Notes: generated by a model from the letters alone, not told the origin. Numbered from the stretch's first letter, positions 1-6,622 are shown. The stretch: 7,436 nucleotides of DNA from an uncultured Bacteroidales bacterium (GCA_937864935.1 CALMDN010000453.1:1-7436); one strand, 5' to 3'. Translations and numbers: made by a program.

Positions 1-144
1 CGTTGCGGATCAAAGGCTTCTGATGGTGTTAGCTTTAACTCTATTTCCCTTCGCACTGTTCAGGCTTTTAACGAAACTCATAACCGGCAATTCAGATACG
101 GTGAAATGTATCTCTTTACCGGACAAACAAAAAAAACAGGATAA
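1..144 (+). CDS. 3' end of an unidentified protein gene (partial)
   Basis: Reading frame 1 is open from the window edge for 47 codons and stops with TAA at 142-144, nine bases before the stop of the convergent porT. The peptide ends in RYGEMYLFTGQTKKTG and has no motif that I recognise. Frame 2 is also open, to a TAG at 149-151, and would give a hydrophobic stretch with a lysine-rich tail, like the end of a membrane protein. I prefer frame 1 because its third codon positions are richer in pyrimidines (about 62% against 43%), the usual RNY bias of coding DNA. A T-rich third position also makes the next frame look hydrophobic by default. The fragment is short, so the call is weak and no function is proposed. 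Confidence 0.35.
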   Translation, partial: RCGSKASDGVSFNSISLRTVQAFNETHNRQFRYGEMYLFTGQTKKTG

Positions 145-153
145 GGTTTAGAT

Positions 154-942
154 TTATTCAAAGGTAAATGAGAGCAGGAAGAGCTTGGAACTCAGTTTTT
201 CGACAGGTAGTGTGTAAATGTTGCCCTGGCGTTTCAGAATGTCCATGAGCCCGTAAGACATCTTCAGTTCAATCCCGAACTTGAAAAAAGTTGTATAGAA
301 GTCCATTCCTGCACCCATCTCGGCATAAACATCGTTGCGGTTAAGCGCAACATAGATGTTGTTGGTTTCATCCTTTTTTTTTGAATCACTGGCAAGGTCA
401 ATGGAGTATTTCCCCCCGATGAGCCAATAAGGCCTGATGTTGTTCAGCCTGCTGCCTTTGTATTTCAGATGAAGCGGCAATTCGACAAAAGTGGATTGCA
501 GTTTTTTGTTGATGAGGGTAAGCTTCTCCTCACCGTCGAAATGAATCAGTACAGAATACTCCAGATCACGCTCGCCAAAGGAAAGTGAGGGCACAAACCG
601 CAGGTCCATCAGGTCGTTTATCCTCAGGTTTGAAACAATACCGATGGTAAAACCAAAAGAAGGCTGATGTTCAAGGCCATAAAGTTTCGAAGAATCGGCG
701 TAAAGATCGGGTGTCTGAAGAGCATAATAGCTAACATCCTGAAAACCAGGTCTTGTTTTGACAGAAAACAGCATCTCATTCATGCCGAGAATAAAGCCAA
801 AATGATAGGGAGCGAGGTCGTAGTTGCTGAGGTTCCTGACTTTCAGCCGTTGGGCTTCCGTCTTCGGAGTTACAGAAAAAAACAGGGTTAACAGTATTAA
901 AAGCTTAAGGATGACTGGCTTCACATCAAATAATTTTATCAT
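154..942 (-). CDS. porT: PorT family outer-membrane protein, type IX secretion system
   Basis: PorT (SprT in Flavobacterium) is an outer-membrane beta-barrel protein needed for type IX secretion of CTD-tagged surface proteins. From the ATG at 942 the protein has 262 residues. A hydrophobic signal peptide at about residues 9-24 ends in TEA|Q, with likely cleavage after A30. The mature N-terminus carries the family-type block RNLSNYDLAPYHFGF (about 36-50), followed by an LGMN motif. Near 158-184 come KYKGSR, NNIRPYW and GGKYSIDLAS, which distinguish true PorT from generic PorT-like barrels. An in-frame GTG at 981 would add 13 residues. I chose 942 because it is an ATG, gives a signal peptide of normal length, and because a -7 box at 994-987 would place the transcript start at about 980, leaving the GTG at or outside the RNA. 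The gene is last in the minus-strand block, 39 bases (to the GTG) after hldE1. A run of nine A residues lies in the coding strand at 382-374. Confidence 0.88.
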   Translation of the reverse strand: MIKLFDVKPVILKLLILLTLFFSVTPKTEAQRLKVRNLSNYDLAPYHFGFILGMNEMLFSVKTRPGFQDVSYYALQTPDLYADSSKLYGLEHQPSFGFTIGIVSNLRINDLMDLRFVPSLSFGERDLEYSVLIHFDGEEKLTLINKKLQSTFVELPLHLKYKGSRLNNIRPYWLIGGKYSIDLASDSKKKDETNNIYVALNRNDVYAEMGAGMDFYTTFFKFGIELKMSYGLMDILKRQGNIYTLPVEKLSSKLFLLSFTFE

Positions 943-986
943 CAAACGGCAGAAGTAACTTTTTATTTTATCAGAAAGCACTGCGG

Positions 987-994
987 CAAATATA
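987..994 (-). promoter_or_regulatory. Putative Bacteroidota -7 box for porT
   Basis: On the minus strand the bases from 994 to 987 read TATATTTG, a full match to the Bacteroidota sigma-ABfr -7 element TAnnTTTG. The -33 TTG is not perfect: a TTT lies 20 bases upstream (1017-1015). Transcription would start near 980, inside the hldE1-porT gap. The ten bases GTATATTTGC are identical to those upstream of hldE1. Confidence 0.45.
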
Positions 995-1020
995 CTTCAT
1001 ATTCATTTCACAGGAAAGGG

Positions 1021-2046
1021 CTATTCAGTGCATAGCAGTAATCTGGCTTCATTCAGCAGCCGGTCACGGTTAACCGGCACCACACCAACATACTCACAGA
1101 CCAATCCGCCGGCTATGTTTGACAAGGCTGCTGTTAAATAGGCAGACAGATTCAGGGCTTTACATAGTGACGCAACACTGATAACAGTATCACCGGCACC
1201 CGAAACATCGGCAATTTTCCGCAGATGAGCAGGTATGAGATACTCCTTAACTTCACCATCAGCAGTATCCCTGATAAACAAACCTGCTTCAGAGAGCGTA
1301 ACCATCATTGTTACAATTGATTGCTTTGCCTGCCATTCGGAAACTGCCTGTCTGATCCGTTCTGTTGAATTGATTTCAGCATCTATTTTTAGTCCCTCTT
1401 TCAGTTCTTTGAGGTTGGGTTTAAACAGGCTGACGCCCTTATAGGCATCAAAATTCTTGTGTTTCGGATCAATTACAACCGGAATACCAAGTTCTTCCGC
1501 ACGTTTAAGCACCTTCTCAATCAAAGTGCGGGTGAGCACACCCTTGTTGTAATCCTGCATTACGATTACACTTACTTCACCGGTCTTCAGCATCCCTTCA
1601 ATTATATCAAGCAGCTGTTTTTCAACTCCGGGAGCGAGGTCAGTATCCATCTCTTCATCAACCCTGAGCATCTGGGCATTGTTGCCGATAATCCTGAATT
1701 TGGTGGTGGTAACCCTGTCAGGGCATCTGACTATCCCTTCACCGGAGATCCCGTCGTGCTTGAGCAGGTCAAGAAATTCATCACCCCTGACATCATTTCC
1801 GATTACTGAGCAAAGCAAAGGCACAGCTTTAAGTGCCCTGATGTTGAGGGCTACATTGGCTGCCCCTCCCAGCAGGCTCTCCCGCCTTTTTACCGACACC
1901 ACCGGCACCGGTGCCTCGGGTGAAATCCGGTCAACCTTTCCCCAAAGGTATGCGTCAATCATCACATCCCCGATAATCATCACCTGTTTGCCGGCAAACT
2001 GCCCGAACAACTCTACCAGTTGACTGCCTGTTATTTTCTCCATCAT
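1021..2046 (-). CDS. hldE1: D-glycero-beta-D-manno-heptose-7-phosphate kinase (PfkB family)
   Basis: This cytoplasmic enzyme (also called rfaE1 or HldA-type) phosphorylates D-glycero-D-manno-heptose 7-phosphate at C1 with ATP, supplying ADP-heptose for LPS core or related glycans. The 341-residue protein is a complete ribokinase/PfkB fold: GDVMIDAYLWG at 26-36 followed by ISPEAPVPVV at 41-50 (the HldE-specific substrate region), the first PfkB signature GGAANVALN at 60-68, VIDPKHKN at 191-198, NLKE at 211-214, and the second signature DVSGAGDT at 280-287 with catalytic Asp286. E. coli HldE has about 477 residues because an adenylyltransferase domain is fused behind the kinase. That domain is absent here, so a separate rfaE2/hldC gene is expected elsewhere. 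Two adjacent ATG codons (2046 and 2043) could start it. It follows the helicase after 64 bases and precedes porT by 39 bases. Confidence 0.93.
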   Translation of the reverse strand: MMEKITGSQLVELFGQFAGKQVMIIGDVMIDAYLWGKVDRISPEAPVPVVSVKRRESLLGGAANVALNIRALKAVPLLCSVIGNDVRGDEFLDLLKHDGISGEGIVRCPDRVTTTKFRIIGNNAQMLRVDEEMDTDLAPGVEKQLLDIIEGMLKTGEVSVIVMQDYNKGVLTRTLIEKVLKRAEELGIPVVIDPKHKNFDAYKGVSLFKPNLKELKEGLKIDAEINSTERIRQAVSEWQAKQSIVTMMVTLSEAGLFIRDTADGEVKEYLIPAHLRKIADVSGAGDTVISVASLCKALNLSAYLTAALSNIAGGLVCEYVGVVPVNRDRLLNEARLLLCTE

Positions 2047-2059
2047 TGCAGAATTTTAG

Positions 2060-2067
2060 CAAATATA
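2060..2067 (-). promoter_or_regulatory. Putative Bacteroidota -7 box for hldE1
   Basis: The minus strand reads TATATTTG from 2067 to 2060, a full TAnnTTTG match, with CTG (one base off TTG) 18 bases upstream at 2088-2086. The transcript would begin near 2053, giving a leader of only 7-10 bases. It sits in the 64-base gap behind the helicase gene. Confidence 0.45.
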
Positions 2068-2110
2068 CTGCACGCCATCTGCTTGCAGCATCCGTTTCAA
2101 AATCGTGTTT

Positions 2111-3556
2111 CTATTCAAAAAACTCATCGTTGAAATTCACCAGATAAACCTCCCTGGATGCCCGGGTGAGCGCTGTATATAACCAACGCACAAAACCAGC
2201 ATCAATCATTTCCGAAGTAAGGTATCCATGGTCGATAAAAACCGCATCCCACTGACCTCCCTGGGTTTTATGACAGGTGAGTGCGTAGGCGAATTTGGCT
2301 TGTACTGCGTTGTAATACGGACTGTTTTTAACCAGCTTCGTCCGCTCCTGAGGAGACTTTATTTCAGTATAATCAAGCAAAATTTCGTCAAAGAGTTTCT
2401 GGTGTTCAGCCTGCGGCAGTGAGGGTGATTCAATCACCATGGAATCAAGCAGCAGCTTGATTTCAATCACCTCCTGATCGGGATAATCAGCAAGCTGAAC
2501 GCTCACATCGGCAAACCTGAAACCATACATTTCGCCGGTTTTAATGATCCTCCTTACTTCAGCCATATCGCCGTTGGCAATAAATCCGGCTTTGGATCCC
2601 AGAGGGAGCCAGAAGTAATTGTTGCGGGTAATCATGATGATATCACCGGCCGAAAGCTCTGTTTCACGAAACAACAGCCTGGCCCTGACCTCATTGTTGA
2701 AGAGATTTGCCCTTTTGTTGGAGCGTGTGATGATGACTGTATTCTCACACCCGAAACGGGAATAACACGAATTGAGTGCATCCTCAAACGCTGCCCCGTC
2801 AATCCTTTTGATGTCGCCGAAGTTACCCAGCCTGAAAAAGGGAAGCACCGGGCTATCTTCGGCCGATTGTTTTCTCAGCAGGGTGGCATTGCTCAGAATG
2901 CCGCTATCGAGTGATTGCCTTACAACATCACTGAGTTCGTAAGACCTGATATCAAGGTGATAGGAGCGTTCGAGGGCTTCAGGTGAGAGGGCAGGACTCT
3001 GATCTGTTCCAACGGGTGGAAGCTGGGCAGTATCTCCGATCAGCAAGAGCTTACAACCTTCACTGCTGAATACATAGTTTATCAGGTCATCCAGCAGATC
3101 CCTGTGCTGGTAGATTCCCTGGTCAGCAGAGGAATCAGAACCCGGGATCATGGAGGCTTCGTCCACGATAAACAAGGTGTACTTGTGAGGATTCTGTCCG
3201 GGTCCCATTGTGAGCCGGCCATCGGCACGTGTTACTGCCTTGTAGATTTTCCTGTGAATGGTTAAGGCCTGTTTCCTTGAATATCCCGACAAAACCTTGG
3301 CAGCCCTCCCGGTGGGAGCCAGCAACACCGATTGCATTCCCACCAGGGGCAGAACCCTCACGAGTGCACTCACCAGGGTAGTTTTTCCGGTTCCGGCATA
3401 GCCTTTAATCAGAAAAGCCTGCCTTTGCTTCGGTGAAACCGGTTGCGCCACAAAGTCAGCCAGCATATCGGTCAGTTGTTGCTGACCGGCAGTAGGCTCA
3501 TGCCCGAGTTCAACAAGTATCTTTCCGGCGATTTCCCGGTTATTCAATTCAATCAT
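2111..3556 (-). CDS. RecD-like superfamily 1 ATP-dependent DNA helicase
   Basis: This 481-residue protein is a stand-alone SF1B helicase of the RecD/Dda kind, expected to unwind DNA 5'->3' with ATP in repair or recombination. All the core motifs are visible in order: Walker A GYAGTGKTT at 52-60, motif Ia APTGRAAKVL at 80-89, Walker B FIVDEAS at 129-135, motif III GDTAQLPPVG at 174-183 with its Gln sensor, motif IV SDVVRQ at 209-214, the UvrD_C_2-type motif V TCHKTQGGQW at 427-436, and motif VI LYTALTRAS at 459-467 with the arginine finger. There is no long N-terminal extension as in RecD2 (over 700 residues) and no RecB or RecC neighbour, so it is probably not part of a RecBCD complex. The ATG at 3556 is the first Met, and the leader to the tamL stop is 117 bases. 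The physiological role is not shown by the sequence. Confidence 0.92.
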   Translation of the reverse strand: MIELNNREIAGKILVELGHEPTAGQQQLTDMLADFVAQPVSPKQRQAFLIKGYAGTGKTTLVSALVRVLPLVGMQSVLLAPTGRAAKVLSGYSRKQALTIHRKIYKAVTRADGRLTMGPGQNPHKYTLFIVDEASMIPGSDSSADQGIYQHRDLLDDLINYVFSSEGCKLLLIGDTAQLPPVGTDQSPALSPEALERSYHLDIRSYELSDVVRQSLDSGILSNATLLRKQSAEDSPVLPFFRLGNFGDIKRIDGAAFEDALNSCYSRFGCENTVIITRSNKRANLFNNEVRARLLFRETELSAGDIIMITRNNYFWLPLGSKAGFIANGDMAEVRRIIKTGEMYGFRFADVSVQLADYPDQEVIEIKLLLDSMVIESPSLPQAEHQKLFDEILLDYTEIKSPQERTKLVKNSPYYNAVQAKFAYALTCHKTQGGQWDAVFIDHGYLTSEMIDAGFVRWLYTALTRASREVYLVNFNDEFFE

Positions 3557-3663
3557 AGAGTTTATTCCTTTTCATTTAAATGGAGGGTCAAGCCTTCCTC
3601 ATTTAACAATCCTTTGCCTGTATATACAACCACAACTTATGAACGCCATGCATGCATTACCGG

Positions 3664-3696
3664 CAAAAGTATGTCAGAACGGATACCCGATGCCAA
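3664..3696 (-). promoter_or_regulatory. Putative promoter for the helicase-hldE1-porT segment
   Basis: On the minus strand TACTTTTG at 3671-3664 matches TAnnTTTG exactly. TTG at 3696-3694 lies 22 bases upstream, slightly wider than the usual 19. The promoter would overlap the tamL stop codon and start an RNA near 3657 with a leader of about 100 bases. The first bases of that leader form the palindrome ATGCATGCAT. Confidence 0.4.
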
Positions 3697-6061
3697 AATT
3701 CCAGTTGATATCCCGCAGCTGAAATTTCGAAAACCTGATCCAGCGGCTGTCTTTCAGCTGGCCGGGATCATAAACGGGCAAACCGCCGTCAATTCTGAAA
3801 ATAAAGAAGCTGAAATCGAACCTGAATCCGAAGCCGGCATCCACAGCCAGGGTTCTGAATAAGTTACTGAACTTTATTTCCCCGTCAGGGAAATCATCAT
3901 TCTTTTTCAACAACCAGATGTTGCCGATATCGGAGAAAAGCGCCCCATGGATAAAGCTGTACATGGGGAAACGATATTCAAAATTCAGTTCTACCGACAT
4001 ATCTCCGATATTCTCAAACGATGTGCTGTCGGTTGAGCGGTACCCACCGGGCCCCAGTGACCTGACAGGCCAGCCGCGCATCCCATTGGCTCCACCGGCA
4101 AAAAAACCCTTCTCAAATGGCAAGGAAACGGAGTTCCCATAAGGAACACCGATGCCGAAGGATGCCCGGTACACCATTTTACGGGTTTCGGACAGGGGCC
4201 TGAAATAGCGGAAATCAAAATCGCCTCTCAGGTACTGGGCATAACGCAGACCCAGTACATTGAAACTATTGTCAGGGTTCTTCTCCGACCCCGCTACGGC
4301 ACTGTATGCGCGCAGTGCATTGCCGGCCGATTCAAGATCAGCCCTGAAATAGAAATAATTTTTCTGAGATTTCAGATCCTGGTTATTGTAGATATAGGAA
4401 TACTTCATTGCCATGATCAGGTGATCGGTGTACTGATTCAGAAATCGCGGATCGCGCAGCTCATTCAGGTATGCAGTAAATACGCTGTCACGCGTTATGC
4501 TGATTGAACTGAGATCAACCGGGGAAAAACGGTGATTGCTGGTTGCACTGGTATTCCATTCATATCCCATAGAAAGAGCAGTTACATACTTCAGGTAATA
4601 TGTCCTCTGCTGATAATTAAACCCCAGGCCCAGTGAAGTCTTTGATCTGAAATCAAGCCTGGTACTTCTGATCCGGATCGGGCTGAGAATGGCAGGGAAA
4701 TCGAGCCCTGTTTGCACCCCGGCCTCCATTGAATTAAACAGCACCGACTTTTCGGATTCTGACACCCCCAGTGACGGCTGAATCTCGAATGCCCCATAGA
4801 GTTTCAGCCTCAGCGTCTCTGCCCCCCTGAAGATATTTCTGTTCTGATAATTAAAACTGGAACCCAGGCCAATATACCCACCTGAGTTGGTACCTTCCGC
4901 TTCAATGGTATACATATTCACCGGCGAACGCACCACCCGTATATCGCAATCAAGCATCGAAAGTCCGCCAGGGGCAACCTTTTGGTTATCCGGAGAAGGG
5001 GATACATTCACCGACACAAACCTGCTCAGGGCGAGGTTCTGCAATCGGTTATAGGTGAGGTTAACGCTTTTCTGTGTAACAGCCAGACCCGGAACCAGGA
5101 AAATATTCCGGGCAAGGGCTTCCGGTCGAAGCCGCGGATCAAGCTTGAAAACATGGTAGAAATCCGGCACTGACTTTGAGGAAGAATCCGTATTCCTGAA
5201 AAAAGCTAAGGTATCGTAAACCAGGGTTGTATCAGCCGATAATTTCCTGTCGATTGTTGTCACATAAATCTTGTTGAGAAAATACCGCTGATGCCTGATT
5301 TCATTCAACGAATCCGTAAGCCCGGCACCCGGCGAAACAACCACTGCCTTTTTATTTTTAATGATGATTCTGATATTGGCCTGCCGTGTTTGAACACTGG
5401 TATCCACTTCAAAGAAAATATACTCCCTGATAAAGGAATAATACCCAAGGTCTTTAAGTTCGCGGGTCAGGCGTTCGCGTTCGTCTCTTATAAGATAGGC
5501 ATCGTACTGCATACCGGGAATCAGCAAACTCCGGGGTCTGATCTGATTCACAAAAAATCTGAGGCTGTCGTCATGAACCTGATAGCTTACTGAACCAATA
5601 ACATAGGGTTCAGGTGCAGAAACTGAAAATAAAACAGAGGCCCTGGCTCTTTTATACTTTATGCTGCGGGTGACAGTTGCCCCGAAATACCCTTTGTTGT
5701 TCAGGTAAACCTTCATGGGAATCATCGAATTATCTACCATCGCTGTATCAAGCAAAACAGGAGCTGAACCCATATGATTTCTGACCCATTTTCTGAACCG
5801 GGTGTCCTTTTTTCCTTTGAAAGCATCATAAATCCACACCCTGTGCCTTAGTCCCAAGAAGGTTGAATTGGGCTTGGGCTGGGCAAAATTGGAAAGGTCA
5901 TACTCAGAGATCCCTTTGCGGTCCGTTTTTATGGAGTAACCGGTAAAGAGATACCCCCCCCGCTTCTGAACCTTGCGGGTGGATTTACATCCTCCGGTAA
6001 AAATCAATACCAGGCTTAATAAAACTATCGGGAGAAATATTCTCTGAAAAGATCTCAGCAT
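3674..6061 (-). CDS. tamL: TamL-type Omp85 outer-membrane assembly lipoprotein
   Basis: This is a BamA/TamA superfamily protein that, with TamB, is thought to help insert or assemble outer-membrane proteins. From the ATG at 6061 it has 795 residues. An N-terminal signal (hydrophobic about 8-22) ends in FTGGC with Cys25 as the lipidation site, which makes it the lipoprotein variant TamL known from Bacteroidota. About three POTRA-like segments follow: 45-150, 150-240 (with GYYSFIREYIFFEVDT) and 260-380 (with LVPGLAVTQKSVNLTYNRL). The 16-strand barrel domain begins near 385. The Omp85 loop-6 motif appears as MRGW at 661-664 within GGANGMRGW, and the chain ends in a C-terminal Phe (GIGYPF). An ATG at 6076 would add five residues. 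I prefer 6061 because a -7 box ends at 6078, so transcription likely begins within or past the upstream codon. The tamB partner is not in this window. A G8 run occurs at codons 34-36. The gene leads the minus-strand block. Confidence 0.9.
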   Translation of the reverse strand: MLRSFQRIFLPIVLLSLVLIFTGGCKSTRKVQKRGGYLFTGYSIKTDRKGISEYDLSNFAQPKPNSTFLGLRHRVWIYDAFKGKKDTRFRKWVRNHMGSAPVLLDTAMVDNSMIPMKVYLNNKGYFGATVTRSIKYKRARASVLFSVSAPEPYVIGSVSYQVHDDSLRFFVNQIRPRSLLIPGMQYDAYLIRDERERLTRELKDLGYYSFIREYIFFEVDTSVQTRQANIRIIIKNKKAVVVSPGAGLTDSLNEIRHQRYFLNKIYVTTIDRKLSADTTLVYDTLAFFRNTDSSSKSVPDFYHVFKLDPRLRPEALARNIFLVPGLAVTQKSVNLTYNRLQNLALSRFVSVNVSPSPDNQKVAPGGLSMLDCDIRVVRSPVNMYTIEAEGTNSGGYIGLGSSFNYQNRNIFRGAETLRLKLYGAFEIQPSLGVSESEKSVLFNSMEAGVQTGLDFPAILSPIRIRSTRLDFRSKTSLGLGFNYQQRTYYLKYVTALSMGYEWNTSATSNHRFSPVDLSSISITRDSVFTAYLNELRDPRFLNQYTDHLIMAMKYSYIYNNQDLKSQKNYFYFRADLESAGNALRAYSAVAGSEKNPDNSFNVLGLRYAQYLRGDFDFRYFRPLSETRKMVYRASFGIGVPYGNSVSLPFEKGFFAGGANGMRGWPVRSLGPGGYRSTDSTSFENIGDMSVELNFEYRFPMYSFIHGALFSDIGNIWLLKKNDDFPDGEIKFSNLFRTLAVDAGFGFRFDFSFFIFRIDGGLPVYDPGQLKDSRWIRFSKFQLRDINWNFGIGYPF

Positions 6062-6077
6062 ACCTGAAAATAACATG

Positions 6078-6085
6078 CAAATTTA
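6078..6085 (-). promoter_or_regulatory. Putative Bacteroidota -7 box for tamL
   Basis: The minus strand reads TAAATTTG from 6085 to 6078, a full TAnnTTTG match. I see no good TTG at the expected -33 distance. A second, imperfect box (TTAGTTTG, 6096-6089) lies just upstream. Initiation near 6071 would leave the ATG at 6061 as the first usable start. Confidence 0.4.
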
Positions 6086-6395
6086 ATGCAAACTAACGTT
6101 GGTCAGATAAAATTGTCCGTTTCAGGGGGTTTTTATCCGGAACACCACTCACCAGCTAAATAAAAAAACGGATGTGTACCCTTGTAAACAGCCCTGTGGC
6201 ATCTGGAAAACCGATCCGGTGATGCTTTATTCCTCAGAACTTCGGGGCCGTTAAAATCCCGAGTTTCACTTGCGTGTACCTGTCTGCCCGCGATAACAAA
6301 CAAACAAGCCAGGCAAATCAACCGGAGGCTAACAAATGCATCATCCGCTTCAGGCATTCATCATCTCCGGAATCCCTCACATGGGATGCTTTTTG

Positions 6396-6478
6396 TTTAA
6401 AAATCAATATTGTCCGGTAAACTTTGGAATTGCTTATGAGATTACCGGACAACAATCTTTAAAAATCAAAATTTTTAA
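6396..6478. repeat. Nested direct and inverted repeats upstream of tRNA-Val
   Basis: A 12-base direct repeat TTTAAAAATCAA occurs at 6396-6407 and 6458-6469. Between the copies lies a perfect 11-base inverted repeat, TTGTCCGGTAA at 6410-6420 and TTACCGGACAA at 6442-6452, around a 21-base loop. After a single mismatch the loop could extend the stem by three weak pairs. The right-hand direct repeat is also the left arm of an 8-base inverted repeat, TTAAAAAT/ATTTTTAA (6459-6466, 6471-6478). The core AAAAATCAA recurs a third time at 6493-6501. The repeats are read directly from the sequence. Their role as operator, RNA structure or relic of a small insertion is unknown. Confidence 0.75.
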
Positions 6479-6506
6479 CGGCTGCTACAAAAAAAAATCA
6501 AAACTA

Positions 6507-6536
6507 TTGCAGAATTAAAATTAGTGTTTATCTTTG
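6507..6536 (+). promoter_or_regulatory. Bacteroidota promoter for tRNA-Val
   Basis: TTG at 6507-6509 is followed after exactly 19 bases by TATCTTTG at 6529-6536, matching the phylum consensus TTG-N19-TAnnTTTG at every defined position. Transcription would begin at about 6540-6543, just before the mature tRNA 5' end at 6548. The A-rich sequence at 6489-6503 upstream could act as an UP-like element. Confidence 0.85.
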
Positions 6537-6547
6537 CACCCTCATTA

Positions 6548-6622
6548 GGGAGCATAGCTCAGCTGGTTCAGAGCACCTGCCTTACAAGCAGGGGGTCACA
6601 GGTTCGAACCCTGTTGCTCCCA
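6548..6622 (+). tRNA. tRNA-Val, anticodon TAC
   Basis: The 75 bases fold into a full cloverleaf. The acceptor arm is GGGAGCA/TGCTCCC (7 pairs), the D arm GCTC/GAGC with a 10-base loop containing GG, the anticodon arm CCTGC/GCAGG with loop CTTACAA, and the T arm ACAGG/CCTGT with loop TTCGAAC. The anticodon TAC at 6583-6585 reads GUN valine codons (UAC in RNA). The discriminator base is A6622. The following bases are CAA, so CCA is not encoded and must be added by the CCA-adding enzyme. It stands alone, with its own promoter and terminator. I see no repeat of its 3' end elsewhere in the window that would suggest an integration site. Confidence 0.98.

Larger units (their letters stand above)
6086..6547. 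other. Intergenic region between tamL and tRNA-Val, no confident gene
   Basis: This 462-base stretch separates the divergent tamL and tRNA transcripts. No reading frame in it is convincing. The longest is a minus-strand ORF at 6357-6133 (74 codons) with a signal-peptide-like stretch, discussed as a finding. The tRNA-proximal half (6371-6501) is AT-rich and dense in small repeats: ATCCC/GGGAT inverted at 6372-6387 followed by a T5 run, the nested repeats at 6396-6478, and an A9 run at 6489-6497. I see no intrinsic terminator strong enough to call and no recognisable ncRNA or riboswitch. Confidence 0.6.

Noticed and set aside
108..122. Fifteen-base identity GTATCTCTTTACCGG shared with tamL (reverse strand of 5940-5954), both encoding YLFTG
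   Set aside because: The flanks do not match. A single short identity between two coding stretches is most simply chance, not a repeat or recombination trace.
1459..1809. Plus-strand ORFs of about 70-116 codons opposite hldE1 (1235-1444, 1459-1809, 1679-2023)
   Set aside because: They are antisense shadows of a complete, motif-rich kinase gene and have no family features of their own.
3443..3862. Plus-strand 139-codon ORF across the helicase-tamL gap
   Set aside because: It is antisense to both genes and its composition mirrors their codons. No start signal or homology pattern is visible.
6372..6395. ATCCC/GGGAT hairpin followed by T5 as a plus-strand terminator
   Set aside because: The stem is only five pairs, the T-run is interrupted, and no plus-strand transcript is known to need it.
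6336..6518. Plus-strand ORF of 60 codons spanning the repeat nest
   Set aside because: It runs through inverted and direct repeats and A-tracts, lacks a promoter, ends just before the tRNA promoter and has no recognisable motif.
6548..6622. tRNA-Val as an integration site for a mobile element
   Set aside because: No second copy of the tRNA 3' end and no integrase or phage gene is present. The flanking genes are ordinary housekeeping genes.
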